IMG/VR virus record: IMGVR_UViG_3300005563_000055
Coordinates: 1 to 41,763 of that record
From: a virus
Direction: 5' to 3' (one strand)
DNA length: 41,763 bases
The translations under genes were made by a program, and so were the position numbers. A model generated the notes under the pieces. The model worked only from the letters and a program-made list of their open reading frames with translations, did no database searches and was not told where the DNA came from. Shown in pieces: positions 13,964-20,750 of this stretch (position 1 is the stretch's first letter; each line of letters starts with the position of its first letter).

Positions 13964-14532
13964 AAGAACAACCCTTGATGCCGTGTCCGTTTTGCAAAGG
14001 CAAGCCAGAACGAGACTTGTTACAGCCTTACAGGAACATGTCCACTGGACAGCTCGGCCATTCAGTAGCTATTTACTGCACTTCCTGTAATGCGAATATG
14101 TCTCTTTGCAGAGAAGATTATTCAGAATTAAACGGGGATGAGTTATTTGAAATGTTGGTGAACGAGTGGAACACTCGCACCACTCCTCCTGCCTCACCAG
14201 TTAAAAATGATGGTATAGCATTTTGTACAACACCGCCGGAAGGCTCAAGCGATTGGTGTAAACCATTGCCTGTTGATAAAGTAAATCCTGCTTCATTAGA
14301 AGAACTGTATCCATGTGACAAATGCGGAAAACTTAGAACTAAAGCCGAAGGTGGAACCGTTTTTACAGTCTGTGATACTTGTTGGAATGAAAAGATTGAC
14401 AAGCCTCCCACCTCACTCGACTGGATTAAGGAGGCGAGTGAGGAGGTTTTTAACTTGGTAACAACTGGAAAATTCAATTTAGACGCCAGAACACAAATCC
14501 AACAAATCCTCACCAAACATGCGCCTAAATAA
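13960..14532 (+). CDS. Lar-like zinc protein with second zinc ribbon
   Basis: 190 residues from the ATGA junction. The first 70 residues fit the Lar/restriction-alleviation pattern: PCPFCKGKPE, then AIYCTSCNANMS and a final VNEWNTRT. Lar of the Rac prophage relieves type I restriction. A Pro/Ser linker leads to a second metal site (PCDKCGKL, then CDTCWNE) and a helical tail. The two-ribbon arrangement is longer than Lar alone (about 65-100 aa). It sits between two HNH genes. Restriction alleviation is an inference from the Cys pattern only. Confidence 0.65.
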   Translation: MKEQPLMPCPFCKGKPERDLLQPYRNMSTGQLGHSVAIYCTSCNANMSLCREDYSELNGDELFEMLVNEWNTRTTPPASPVKNDGIAFCTTPPEGSSDWCKPLPVDKVNPASLEELYPCDKCGKLRTKAEGGTVFTVCDTCWNEKIDKPPTSLDWIKEASEEVFNLVTTGKFNLDARTQIQQILTKHAPK

Positions 14533-14533
14533 T

Positions 14534-15094
14534 ATGGAAATAAGCGAAAAAGCAAAGTCGAGGTTTTGGAAAAAGGTTGTAAAAACACCGAACATTGGAA
14601 ATCCAGAATGCTGGAACTGGACTGGCGCATCCGCTGGACTTCATGGTGGCTTGTGGTTTAATGGTAAAATAATCAGGGCGCACCGCTTCTCCTATATGCT
14701 TCACAAGGGAGAAATAAAAGACGGTCTTGTTATCATGCACACTTGCGATAACTATAAATGTGTAAACCCCTACCATTTGATTGCAGGAACTCAAAGAGAA
14801 AACATGATGGATTGCCTTGCCAAAGGAAGACATCATTGTCAGAAGAAAAACACTAATTTTGTTCGGGGCGAAGGCGTCAAACAATCGAAGCTCACAGAAT
14901 CAAAGGTTGTTCTGATAAGGATGCTGTTAAATGAAGGATGTTTGATTCGGAGAATCGCCCATTTGTTTTTCGTTGATGAAGCAACCATAAGGCGCATACG
15001 CGATGGTGAATCATGGAATCATGTAGTAGAAACAGCCGCTATGAAAAGGACGAAACGAGTCACCCAATCCTGTCTATGTCCGGCAAATATTTAA
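14534..15094 (+). CDS. HNH endonuclease (HNH_3 type), copy 2
   Basis: 186 residues from the ATG two bases after the preceding stop. The core LVIMHTCDNYKCVNPYHLIA with GTQRENMMD is the same HNH_3 motif as in copy 1 at 13454-13963. The N-terminal AHRFSYMLHKGEIKDGL and the C-terminal VDEATIRRIRDGESW helix-turn-helix also match. Identity between copies is moderate by eye, so they are diverged paralogues or separate arrivals rather than a recent duplication. The last 15 residues are basic and Cys-containing. Confidence 0.87.
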   Translation: MEISEKAKSRFWKKVVKTPNIGNPECWNWTGASAGLHGGLWFNGKIIRAHRFSYMLHKGEIKDGLVIMHTCDNYKCVNPYHLIAGTQRENMMDCLAKGRHHCQKKNTNFVRGEGVKQSKLTESKVVLIRMLLNEGCLIRRIAHLFFVDEATIRRIRDGESWNHVVETAAMKRTKRVTQSCLCPANI

Positions 15095-15130
15095 CAACCA
15101 AATGAAACGCAATAGTGAGGATGAGATGAT

Positions 15131-15523
15131 ATGAATACTATCAATGTATATTTCGATGGTGGCACAAGCCGGATTGATGGCTATGGTTCTTTTGAAGTAG
15201 AATTCAATGGATTCAATAAGAAAGAGAACCGAATCCCATTCAAAGCCACTGAATTTAAGCGCAAGATAACAAGCACGGTTGCTGAATACTTGGCCCTACT
15301 GTCCGCGCTTTACTGGCTTCGCACAGTCAAGAACAAGCCTGATTATCACGTCCATATTCATGGTGATTGCAAAGCCGTCATCTATTCAGTCCAAGGTAAA
15401 CAGAATCATAAGCAGCTTTATCTAAAAGCTCTCCAAGAACGAACCAAGCAGCTTCTATTCGGATTCAAGTGGCAATGCGAATATCAACCGCGAAAGAAGA
15501 TTGTCAGCCGATTTGGACATTAA
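15131..15523 (+). CDS. RNase H-fold protein
   Basis: 130 residues. The opening INVYFDGGTSRIDGYGSFEV with Asp9, TVAEYLALLSALYWLRT with Glu52, and HIHGDCKAVIYSVQGK with Asp79 match three of the four catalytic acids of the RNase H family. The fourth position near the C-terminus appears to be His or Arg (IVSRFGH) rather than Asp. It could degrade RNA in hybrids, for instance replication primers, or be an inactive relative. A GAGG-rich leader precedes the ATG. It follows the HNH gene and precedes a long non-coding stretch. Confidence 0.75.
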   Translation: MNTINVYFDGGTSRIDGYGSFEVEFNGFNKKENRIPFKATEFKRKITSTVAEYLALLSALYWLRTVKNKPDYHVHIHGDCKAVIYSVQGKQNHKQLYLKALQERTKQLLFGFKWQCEYQPRKKIVSRFGH

Positions 15524-15655
15524 CCACAACGCCCCGCAATCGCTCTAGGATTCGCTATAACGCATCTTGATTCGATTCCGGCACATTCCCCCGCACAGAA
15601 CTACAAACCATTTGTATAACCGTTTCTAACAGCTTCTAGGTGATTTGAGGTAGAT

Positions 15656-15778
15656 ATGGATAGAAATGAGGATTTGTTGGGCTTTAATGATAAAGGAATG
15701 GTTGGCTTGCTCAAATCATCTATTACTTGCGTATCCAAATTCTATACACACAAGAACCACACAATTAGTTGTATGTAA
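15656..15778 (+). CDS. Possible 40-aa ORF with good ribosome site
   Basis: The frame starts MDRNEDLLGFNDKGMVGLLK and ends at TAA. A GAGG lies five bases before the ATG, better than most starts in this genome. The product is short, with a hydrophobic middle and a Cys/His-containing end. No family is recognised. It could be a leader peptide for whatever is transcribed through the following region. Confidence 0.3.
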   Translation: MDRNEDLLGFNDKGMVGLLKSSITCVSKFYTHKNHTISCM

Positions 15779-15783
15779 ATGGA

Positions 15784-15814
15784 TTGGACACACAACATAT
15801 AGCGTGTGTATAAA
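15784..15814 (+). promoter_or_regulatory. Weak rightward promoter candidate
   Basis: TTGGAC at 15784-15789 and TATAAA at 15809-15814 are separated by 19 bases, which is longer than optimal. An ACACA/TGTGT inverted repeat lies between them and could be an operator. Two further TATAAT boxes downstream lack a matching -35. Only the A/T-rich context and gene-free position support it. Confidence 0.2.
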
Positions 15815-15969
15815 ATGGACACCTTCTAAAAACTATAATTAGGACAAGTAATGAATCGACTTAAGAGGTAAATCCATGCAATCAATTTAACCGTTTCGTC
15901 TTGTTATTGCTTTATAATGAATATGTTACAACTGTCTAGATTTGAACACGTTGAGATTGATTCTTGAGA

Positions 15970-16179
15970 CTAAAACGAGTAGTGAATATTGCCGTCTGAA
16001 TATGTGAAGCCGAGGATTGATTTATGTCTTGGTTCATCCTGTCCATAAAGTCCCATTCGTCTGTTTCTTGGAGTTGGCCTGCTTCTCTTGAATTCTCTTT
16101 CAATCTGCTTTGTTTGATTGGCTACAAAATCATTACCTGATACCCAATGGATTTCATTAACTGCAATTGAATTCATCAT
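15970..16179 (-). CDS. Hypothetical protein of minus-strand pair, 69 aa
   Basis: 69 residues, basic in the middle (EREFKRSRPTPRNRRMG) and aromatic at the end. Its ATG overlaps the TGA of the upstream gene (16176-16361) by four bases, the same coupling style as the main leftward block, which is the chief reason to believe it. It is isolated on the minus strand inside the rightward block. The product is not recognised; a nucleic-acid-binding role is possible from charge alone. Confidence 0.45.
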   Translation of the reverse strand: MMNSIAVNEIHWVSGNDFVANQTKQIEREFKRSRPTPRNRRMGLYGQDEPRHKSILGFTYSDGNIHYSF

Positions 16180-16361
16180 AAGTGATTTAACTGAATGTCT
16201 TTAAGAACTTGTTTTGTTATCCGCATGACGCTTTCATATCCCATTTGCTTAATGGAATTGAGATAATCTTTTATCAGTCTGCCTTGTTTTGTTAGAGCCG
16301 CATTACCTCGAATCACGAGGATAGCTGACAAGCCTTTAAGAGTGCGGCGGATAGCACTCAA
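16176..16361 (-). CDS. Hypothetical basic protein of minus-strand pair, TTG start
   Basis: 61 residues from a TTG (MSAIRRTLKGLSAILVIRGN), helical and basic, ending VMRITKQVLKDIQLNHL. No Shine-Dalgarno is seen and an ATG-TAA lies just upstream, so the start is unsure. It forms an ATGA junction with the next gene. The two genes make a separate minus-strand island whose promoter would have to lie in the structured region to the right. It could be spurious if that region is entirely non-coding RNA. Confidence 0.35.
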   Translation of the reverse strand: MSAIRRTLKGLSAILVIRGNAALTKQGRLIKDYLNSIKQMGYESVMRITKQVLKDIQLNHL

Positions 16362-16375
16362 TTACATAGCTTGCC

Positions 16376-16900
16376 CATAGACCGCTTGCCGATAGTTCCT
16401 ACCGACTTCCCAGTACCGAAAACGAGCGAAATTGTACTGGCTAAACATCCCGATAAAGGATGGCGAATGTTTCATGCGGTCATCGCCTGACCATCATTTC
16501 TTAAAGATGCCAGTCCTTATTGGGGAACGCCAGCAATCGAAAAGGCCGATGCCCCGAAGGACACCGGCCTAATCTGAATGCAGCTCACCGCCTGAAAAGA
16601 CGGATTGCCAATCGCTAAATTGAATATACTGAACTGCATTTCGGCTACATCATCGCACACCCTCAAACAAATTTGCAACTTTCCCATCAATTGTTATTGA
16701 CGATGATTCTGTTTCAATATATGCTCTCGTTGCTTAATTAACGCGGGACAGGCTTAGGCTTGGTGATGCTGAGGCAACTTTACCCGCAAATTTCCAGCAA
16801 AGCAGTCCGACCTTTAAACATCGACGCTGCGCGGTGAAGCCTGAATGTGTGTGACGCCTTTCGGATTGTAGCTGGTGTGTATGGCATAGGTAGGCTAATT
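16376..16900 (+). ncRNA. Candidate structured non-coding RNA, about 0.5 kb
   Basis: No convincing gene is found in 16362-16925, but inverted repeats are dense. The best is a two-part stem, 16794-16798 with 16871-16875 and 16802-16810 with 16861-16869 (14 pairs, two G-U), whose wobble pairs favour the plus strand. Others are CCAGTAC/GTACTGG (16410-16416/16434-16440), CATCC/GGATG, GGTCA/TGACC with its TCGCC loop complementary to GGCGA upstream, AATGCAG/CTGCATT, GCGGG/CCCGC, and long-range CCTACC/GGTAGG (16398-16403/16889-16894) that could close the whole domain. The boundaries are guesses. No Rfam family is recognised from memory. Confidence 0.35.
16540..16570 (-). terminator. UUCG hairpin, candidate minus-strand terminator
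   Basis: On the minus strand AGGCCGGTGTCC and GGGCATCGGCCT form a 12-bp stem with two G-U pairs around a TTCG loop closed by C-G, followed by four T (TTTTCG). The two wobble pairs become A-C mismatches on the plus strand, so the minus strand is the likely functional one. It would stop leftward transcripts entering from the late region, or be an arm of an antisense RNA. Confidence 0.4.
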
Positions 16901-16925
16901 CAGGCAACGCAGCAAACTTTAAACC

Positions 16926-17135
16926 ATGAACCAGACTGAACCAACAGGATTAAGGGGGCCGTGCCTTAAATGTTACCAGACATGGTATGGCGAACTATCT
17001 TGGAATATCTGCCATCAGTGCCGCCCAAAGATTGCGCCGAAGCCTGAATATCTGGGTGTGTGGCATCGTATCGGCAAATTCTCTGAAATCGTCCGCACGT
17101 CCAGCAATGCGGTGTTTCGGTTTCCTTTGTTTTGA
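16926..17135 (+). CDS. Small zinc-ribbon protein before the packaging genes
   Basis: 69 residues with CLKC at about 13-16 and CHQC at 29-32, a compact zinc ribbon, followed by a beta-rich tail. It starts at the first ATG after the structured region, with no Shine-Dalgarno. It leads a run of small genes toward the terminase. Its role is unknown; the metal site is inferred from Cys spacing. Confidence 0.5.
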   Translation: MNQTEPTGLRGPCLKCYQTWYGELSWNICHQCRPKIAPKPEYLGVWHRIGKFSEIVRTSSNAVFRFPLF

Positions 17136-17139
17136 ATTT

Positions 17140-17223
17140 ATGAAAGAACCCGAAATTACTTTTCTGGCAGCGTGTTTGTTTTCAATCGCCGCGCTTCTAA
17201 TAATGATGTATCAATCAAAATGA
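17140..17223 (+). CDS. Tiny single-pass membrane peptide, 27 aa
   Basis: A 27-residue frame, MKEPEITFLAACLFSIAALL followed by IMMYQSK. It is a near-minimal membrane segment with a basic end. Its TGA overlaps the next ATG by four bases (ATGA), which supports translation. Very short membrane peptides in phages are known as small holin-like or regulatory peptides; none can be assigned here. Confidence 0.4.
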   Translation: MKEPEITFLAACLFSIAALLIMMYQSK

Positions 17224-17468
17224 CAAATGACACCTCAAAATCAAACTGGTTTAACTGGACGAAAGAGGAACAGGAGCGTTACAACACACTTAAAAGTTTG
17301 GTTCAAACCAAGCACGAGCTTTCGCCCGAAGATTGGGATTGGTTCGCTGTTCGGCAAAGGACATTGCGCTTCTACGGTGGTGCCAAGAATTCCATTTCGG
17401 CCCGCAGATTTGCAATAAAAGCCGGGAAAGATGGAGTTGTAAAAGGATATTCAACCAAGCCAAGATAA
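17220..17468 (+). CDS. Hypothetical 82-aa protein upstream of small terminase
   Basis: 82 residues starting MTNDTSKSNWFNWTKEEQER. The first half is Trp- and Glu-rich and helical; the second half is basic (SARRFAIKAGKDGVVKGYST). The start is set by an ATGA overlap; the stop overlaps the next ATG by one base (TAATG). Tight coupling to the small terminase gene suggests a packaging or late-regulation role, without direct evidence. Confidence 0.55.
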   Translation: MTNDTSKSNWFNWTKEEQERYNTLKSLVQTKHELSPEDWDWFAVRQRTLRFYGGAKNSISARRFAIKAGKDGVVKGYSTKPR

Positions 17469-17902
17469 TGCCTAAAACTCACGACGAGCCTCAAATCAGC
17501 GCAACCATGACGCGATGGGCAGTTAACCTAGGAATGCACAGGGATGCGCTTAAACGGCGTCTGGTTGAAGCGGGGATACCGTTTGGGGATGCCACAGAGT
17601 TAACGGCGGCAGACGTGTTTAAGGCCTGTTACGGCGACAAGGAGCGCAGCATTACGCGACTAAACTTGGCAAAGGCTGAGGAACAGGAGCGGGAAAACAA
17701 GGTTGCCGAAGGGCAGTTGCTTGAATTGCCACAGATTGAAAAGAAGCTATGGGTGGATTTACTTTCTCCATTGCGGCTTCTCATAGAGCAAATGCCGGAA
17801 TCTTTGGCGGGCATGTGCAACCCTGAATCGCCCGAAGTGGCAAAGAATGTTTTAAGGACGTGGACGGAATCAACCAAGTTACAGCTTAAAGAGCCAAAGT
17901 GA
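17468..17902 (+). CDS. Terminase small subunit, Nu1-like
   Basis: 144 residues from the TAATG junction. The N-terminus has a winged-helix pattern (TMTRWAVNLGMHRDALKRRL, then VEAGIPFGDATELTAADVFK) typical of Nu1-type small terminases. A charged helical linker (RLNLAKAEEQERENK) and a C-terminal oligomerisation helix follow. Small terminase binds the packaging site and recruits the large subunit, encoded just downstream at 18194-20152 after one small gene. Length is normal. The assignment rests on the winged-helix pattern plus position. Confidence 0.75.
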   Translation: MPKTHDEPQISATMTRWAVNLGMHRDALKRRLVEAGIPFGDATELTAADVFKACYGDKERSITRLNLAKAEEQERENKVAEGQLLELPQIEKKLWVDLLSPLRLLIEQMPESLAGMCNPESPEVAKNVLRTWTESTKLQLKEPK

Positions 17903-17930
17903 CCGAAACCGCACAAACCCGCTTCAATTT

Positions 17931-18224
17931 ATGACAAACGTAAAAAAACACCTAAGTCTTTTGGGTTTAAAAGTAAAAGACAAAGTGACTGGTTATACTG
18001 GCGTTGTTGCATCCATTGGGTTTGACCTATATGGATGCGTTCAAGCCATTGTTAATCCCGGCATGGATAAAGACGGAAAGCTTCAAGATTCGCAATGGTT
18101 TGACGTGAACCGTCTGGAAATCACAGACAAAACACCTGTAATGAAATTGCCAAACTTTGAATATGGTGCACAGGCGGAAGGCGACCAAGGCCCATGCGAA
18201 AAGCCGAGAATGAACAAGGTGTGA
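17931..18224 (+). CDS. Conserved small phage protein between terminase subunits
   Basis: 97 residues. The core LGLKVKDKVTGYTGVVASIG with FDLYGCVQAIV and WFDVNRLEI recurs in small phage proteins of unknown role, often as a stand-alone gene. It is beta-rich, resembling an SH3-like barrel. The C-terminal end overlaps the terminase start by about 30 bases. Function is unknown; placement inside the packaging cluster is the only hint. Confidence 0.65.
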   Translation: MTNVKKHLSLLGLKVKDKVTGYTGVVASIGFDLYGCVQAIVNPGMDKDGKLQDSQWFDVNRLEITDKTPVMKLPNFEYGAQAEGDQGPCEKPRMNKV

Positions 18225-20152
18225 CTGACTCTGCCCAAATAAGACTCCAAGACGCCGCGTTTGTCCGCACGTTGATAGACCGTTTCTGTGCGCCCAAGCC
18301 AGTTCAATTCGCTTCTGTTTGGGCAGAGGCTAATTTTGTACTGAATGAACCGAAGATTAAGGGGCCGTTCACGCTTGTCGGCAGAGAATACTTGCGCGAG
18401 CCGGTTGACGCATGGGGGCCGTTGCCACCTAACCTTAAAGGTGGTACGGACTTTGTTTGTGTGTTCTCCACAGGTGCCGGTAAAACCGTCGGGAACATGG
18501 CTGGCATTTGTTACCGTCTCGCTAACGAATCAACCAGAGCATTGATTGTTAAGCCTACAGGTGGCACAGGGCCAGCGGGAGCAAAGTCTTTTGCCAAGAC
18601 CCGCCTGCAAAAAGCCATACGCGCCACGCCTTGCCTGCGCGATTTAATCCCCAAAGGCTCACAACGCCATGACTTCTCTAGCGGGCAGATGCAGATTAAC
18701 GGCAGCATCATAGACGTGACCGGCTCCAATTCCGCCAGCCAGCTTGCCGAGAATCGTTGCGATATTGTTTGGCAGGATGAGATTGACAAGTATCCTGCTC
18801 AAACAGAAACCAGCAAAGAGGCTAATCCAGTCACATTGGCTGATGAACGAACAAAGTCTGTACCAGAGGCTAGGCGATACAAGCAGTCCACACCCACATT
18901 ACCAGAGACGGGCATATGGGAAGAATTTAAAAAGACTGACCAACGCCGTTACTTTGTTCCCTGTCCACATTGTAAGAAGCATGTTGTCCTCGCATGGTCC
19001 AAACGCTTCACAGTGTTTGAGCATAAAGGCTACGAGGCATTCATAAAATGGGATGATTCAGCGCGGAATGATGACGGTACATGGAATCTCGACAAGGTTG
19101 TAAAAACCGCGCACATGGTTTGCCCGCACTGTGCCGGAAAGATTCTCAATAGTCATAAGCATTGGATGAACAAGAATGGTGAATGGCGGGCAACGGCCAA
19201 AGGTGTTCCCGGCTATGTCGGCTGGCATCTTCCCTCCATGTATGCGACAAGCCGCGATTGCGATTTCGGCGCAATGGCTAAAAAGTTTCTCACAGCTAAA
19301 AAATCTATTGATGGCGTCAAAGGTTTTATCAATTCAGATTTGGCAGAGCCGGATTGCAATCAGAGTGTGAGCATAGACCGCGTAGGACAGGCGGGAAAAC
19401 ATATTGAAGTCACTGGGGAATGGTTAAAGATTCTTTCAGGTGACCATCAGCAAATTGCACCATATTTTTGGATTTTGGTTCGCGCCTGGAATGGCAAAGA
19501 CGCCGCGCATGGGATTGAATACAGGCCGGTAAACCAATGGCACGAAATTGATGAGCTTCAAGAAAAGCACCGCATTATCCCACAGGCAGTAATTATTGAC
19601 TCACGATATAACCGGAGCGAGGTTTTGCAGAATTGTGCAAACATGGAAATGCCGTCAAGAGGATTGCTAGACCCGCCAATACAAGATGCGCTGCCAATGT
19701 GGAACGGGTGGAATCCGGCAATGGCTTTTGGCAACCACCGAGAGTTCAGGGTGCAGGATGATTCTGGAAGCGTTCGCTATCAGCCTTATCGCTGGCAGGG
19801 CGGACATGACCCATACATAGGAACCGAACTAGCCAAGCGCGTCCAGATACAAATCTTGGAGTTCAAGTCAGATTTGCTAGAAGATAAAATGGATAATGTG
19901 ATGAAGGGTAAAACCTTTTTTAATTGGACTATTTCACCCGAACTTGATGTAGAAGAATATCACCGGCATTTAGCTGGCAAAATCCGCAAGTCCAAAAAGA
20001 ATAACCCAAGGGACTATTCATGGGTGCAAAGGCGTTCTGATTGGCCTGACCATTTGCGCTCCTGCGAACTTTTGGGGTTTGCGCTTGCGCTATCCCTTGG
20101 ACTAATTTCTTACGATTCAATTAAGAGTCGTGATGAAGAACAAAAAACATGA
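18194..20152 (+). CDS. Terminase large subunit, GpA family
   Basis: 652 residues, usual for GpA. An adenine-binding/Walker A-like loop FSTGAGKTVG lies at 91-100 and Walker B IVWQDEID at 191-198. A coupling motif STPTLPETG follows. Two zinc-knuckle pairs (PCPHCKKH and VCPHCAGK) are typical of the GpA branch. The nuclease part begins around VIIDSRYNRSEV. It cuts concatemers and pumps DNA into the prohead. An alternative GTG start at 18221 would make a GTGA overlap with the previous gene and shorten the protein by nine residues. The end overlaps the next gene by ATGA. Confidence 0.93.
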   Translation: MRKAENEQGVTDSAQIRLQDAAFVRTLIDRFCAPKPVQFASVWAEANFVLNEPKIKGPFTLVGREYLREPVDAWGPLPPNLKGGTDFVCVFSTGAGKTVGNMAGICYRLANESTRALIVKPTGGTGPAGAKSFAKTRLQKAIRATPCLRDLIPKGSQRHDFSSGQMQINGSIIDVTGSNSASQLAENRCDIVWQDEIDKYPAQTETSKEANPVTLADERTKSVPEARRYKQSTPTLPETGIWEEFKKTDQRRYFVPCPHCKKHVVLAWSKRFTVFEHKGYEAFIKWDDSARNDDGTWNLDKVVKTAHMVCPHCAGKILNSHKHWMNKNGEWRATAKGVPGYVGWHLPSMYATSRDCDFGAMAKKFLTAKKSIDGVKGFINSDLAEPDCNQSVSIDRVGQAGKHIEVTGEWLKILSGDHQQIAPYFWILVRAWNGKDAAHGIEYRPVNQWHEIDELQEKHRIIPQAVIIDSRYNRSEVLQNCANMEMPSRGLLDPPIQDALPMWNGWNPAMAFGNHREFRVQDDSGSVRYQPYRWQGGHDPYIGTELAKRVQIQILEFKSDLLEDKMDNVMKGKTFFNWTISPELDVEEYHRHLAGKIRKSKKNNPRDYSWVQRRSDWPDHLRSCELLGFALALSLGLISYDSIKSRDEEQKT

Positions 20153-20517
20153 AAACAAAACCAGACACAATCCATTCGTTGCGGAAGAGTAATGCTCTAC
20201 TAATGCGTAGCTTCGATGTTCTAAACGATAGCTGCAACCGCCTGCATAAAAGCTCTGAAAAATATAAGAAAGAGGCGGAAAAGTGGGAGGGATGTTATGA
20301 TATGTTGCATAAATCCAGAACTGCCACAAAGGAAATGTTTGAAATAAAAGAAAGCGTTATCGAAATAAAGATGAAAGAGATTGAGACATTAAAAAAGATG
20401 TTCGCCGATGTGTCCAAGGCCAACACCGATAAATTTTCCGCACTTGAAAACAGGATTGAATCTCTTAAAAAAGACAACACTGGATTGCGACAATTTATCA
20501 AAGGCTTTGTACTTTAA
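20149..20517 (+). CDS. Coiled-coil hypothetical protein, 122 aa
   Basis: 122 residues, almost wholly helical with heptad-like spacing (SVIEIKMKEIETLKKMFADV, then LENRIESLKKDNTGLRQF). It is expected to form a long coiled coil. The ATG overlaps the terminase stop by ATGA. Coiled-coil proteins after terminase genes are variable accessory factors in phages; the function here is unknown. Confidence 0.6.
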   Translation: MKTKPDTIHSLRKSNALLMRSFDVLNDSCNRLHKSSEKYKKEAEKWEGCYDMLHKSRTATKEMFEIKESVIEIKMKEIETLKKMFADVSKANTDKFSALENRIESLKKDNTGLRQFIKGFVL

Positions 20518-20537
20518 CCAAAACAGGAGGAAACAAA

Positions 20538-20750
20538 ATGAAAGACTCAACAGCCCGCGAAACTATAAGATACCTAATATCGAGAATAGACGGCCTGCAA
20601 GGCCGTCTTGAAATCATTGAGAAAAACAACGCCTATCGAGACAATTGTGTAGATGCACAAGAGGTCAAGATTGACCGCCTGCATGATTTTCTTGGAGTTC
20701 AAGAAATTTATTACCCCGAAAAAACCACACTTGAGAGGGTTAAGAAATGA
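20538..20750 (+). CDS. Short coiled-coil protein, 70 aa
   Basis: 70 residues with a helical heptad stretch (ETIRYLISRIDGLQGRLEII, then EKNNAYRDNCVDAQEVK). The ribosome site AGGAGG seven bases before the ATG is the best in the window and suggests strong expression. The end overlaps the next start by ATGA. It may pair with the coiled-coil protein upstream; this is inference. Confidence 0.6.
   Translation: MKDSTARETIRYLISRIDGLQGRLEIIEKNNAYRDNCVDAQEVKIDRLHDFLGVQEIYYPEKTTLERVKK

Larger units (their letters stand above)
15524..15969. other. Gap with A/T-rich promoter-like boxes and one tiny ORF
   Basis: About 446 bases between the RNase H-like gene and a minus-strand gene pair. Apart from a possible 40-residue frame (15656-15778), no gene is seen. 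It contains two exact TATAAT boxes (15834-15839 and 15913-15918) and one TATAAA with a poorly spaced TTGGAC. Some flank has ACACA/TGTGT symmetry around 15788-15808. It may hold promoters for the structured region or the late genes. Confidence 0.4.

Noticed and set aside
15555-15590. TTCGATTCC word resembling a tRNA T-loop
   Set aside because: The flanking five bases on each side do not pair, and no acceptor, D or anticodon stem could be found around it.
16430-16520. Group I intron core resemblance (ACTGGCTAAAC and AAAGATGCCAGTCC like the R and S elements)
   Set aside because: The P7-like pairing is present but no matching P3, P4-P6 or split exon gene was found, and the same bases have another partner upstream. 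Kept only as a note in the structured-RNA findings.
16517-16687. Minus-strand 56-aa frame starting MGKLQICLRVCDD
   Set aside because: It runs across the UUCG hairpin and several inverted repeats, lacks a ribosome site and coupled neighbours, and is more simply explained as chance in structured DNA.
17333-17467. Longer start for the small terminase
   Set aside because: It would overlap the upstream gene in another frame by 135 bases; the ATG at 17468 in a TAATG junction gives the normal family length.
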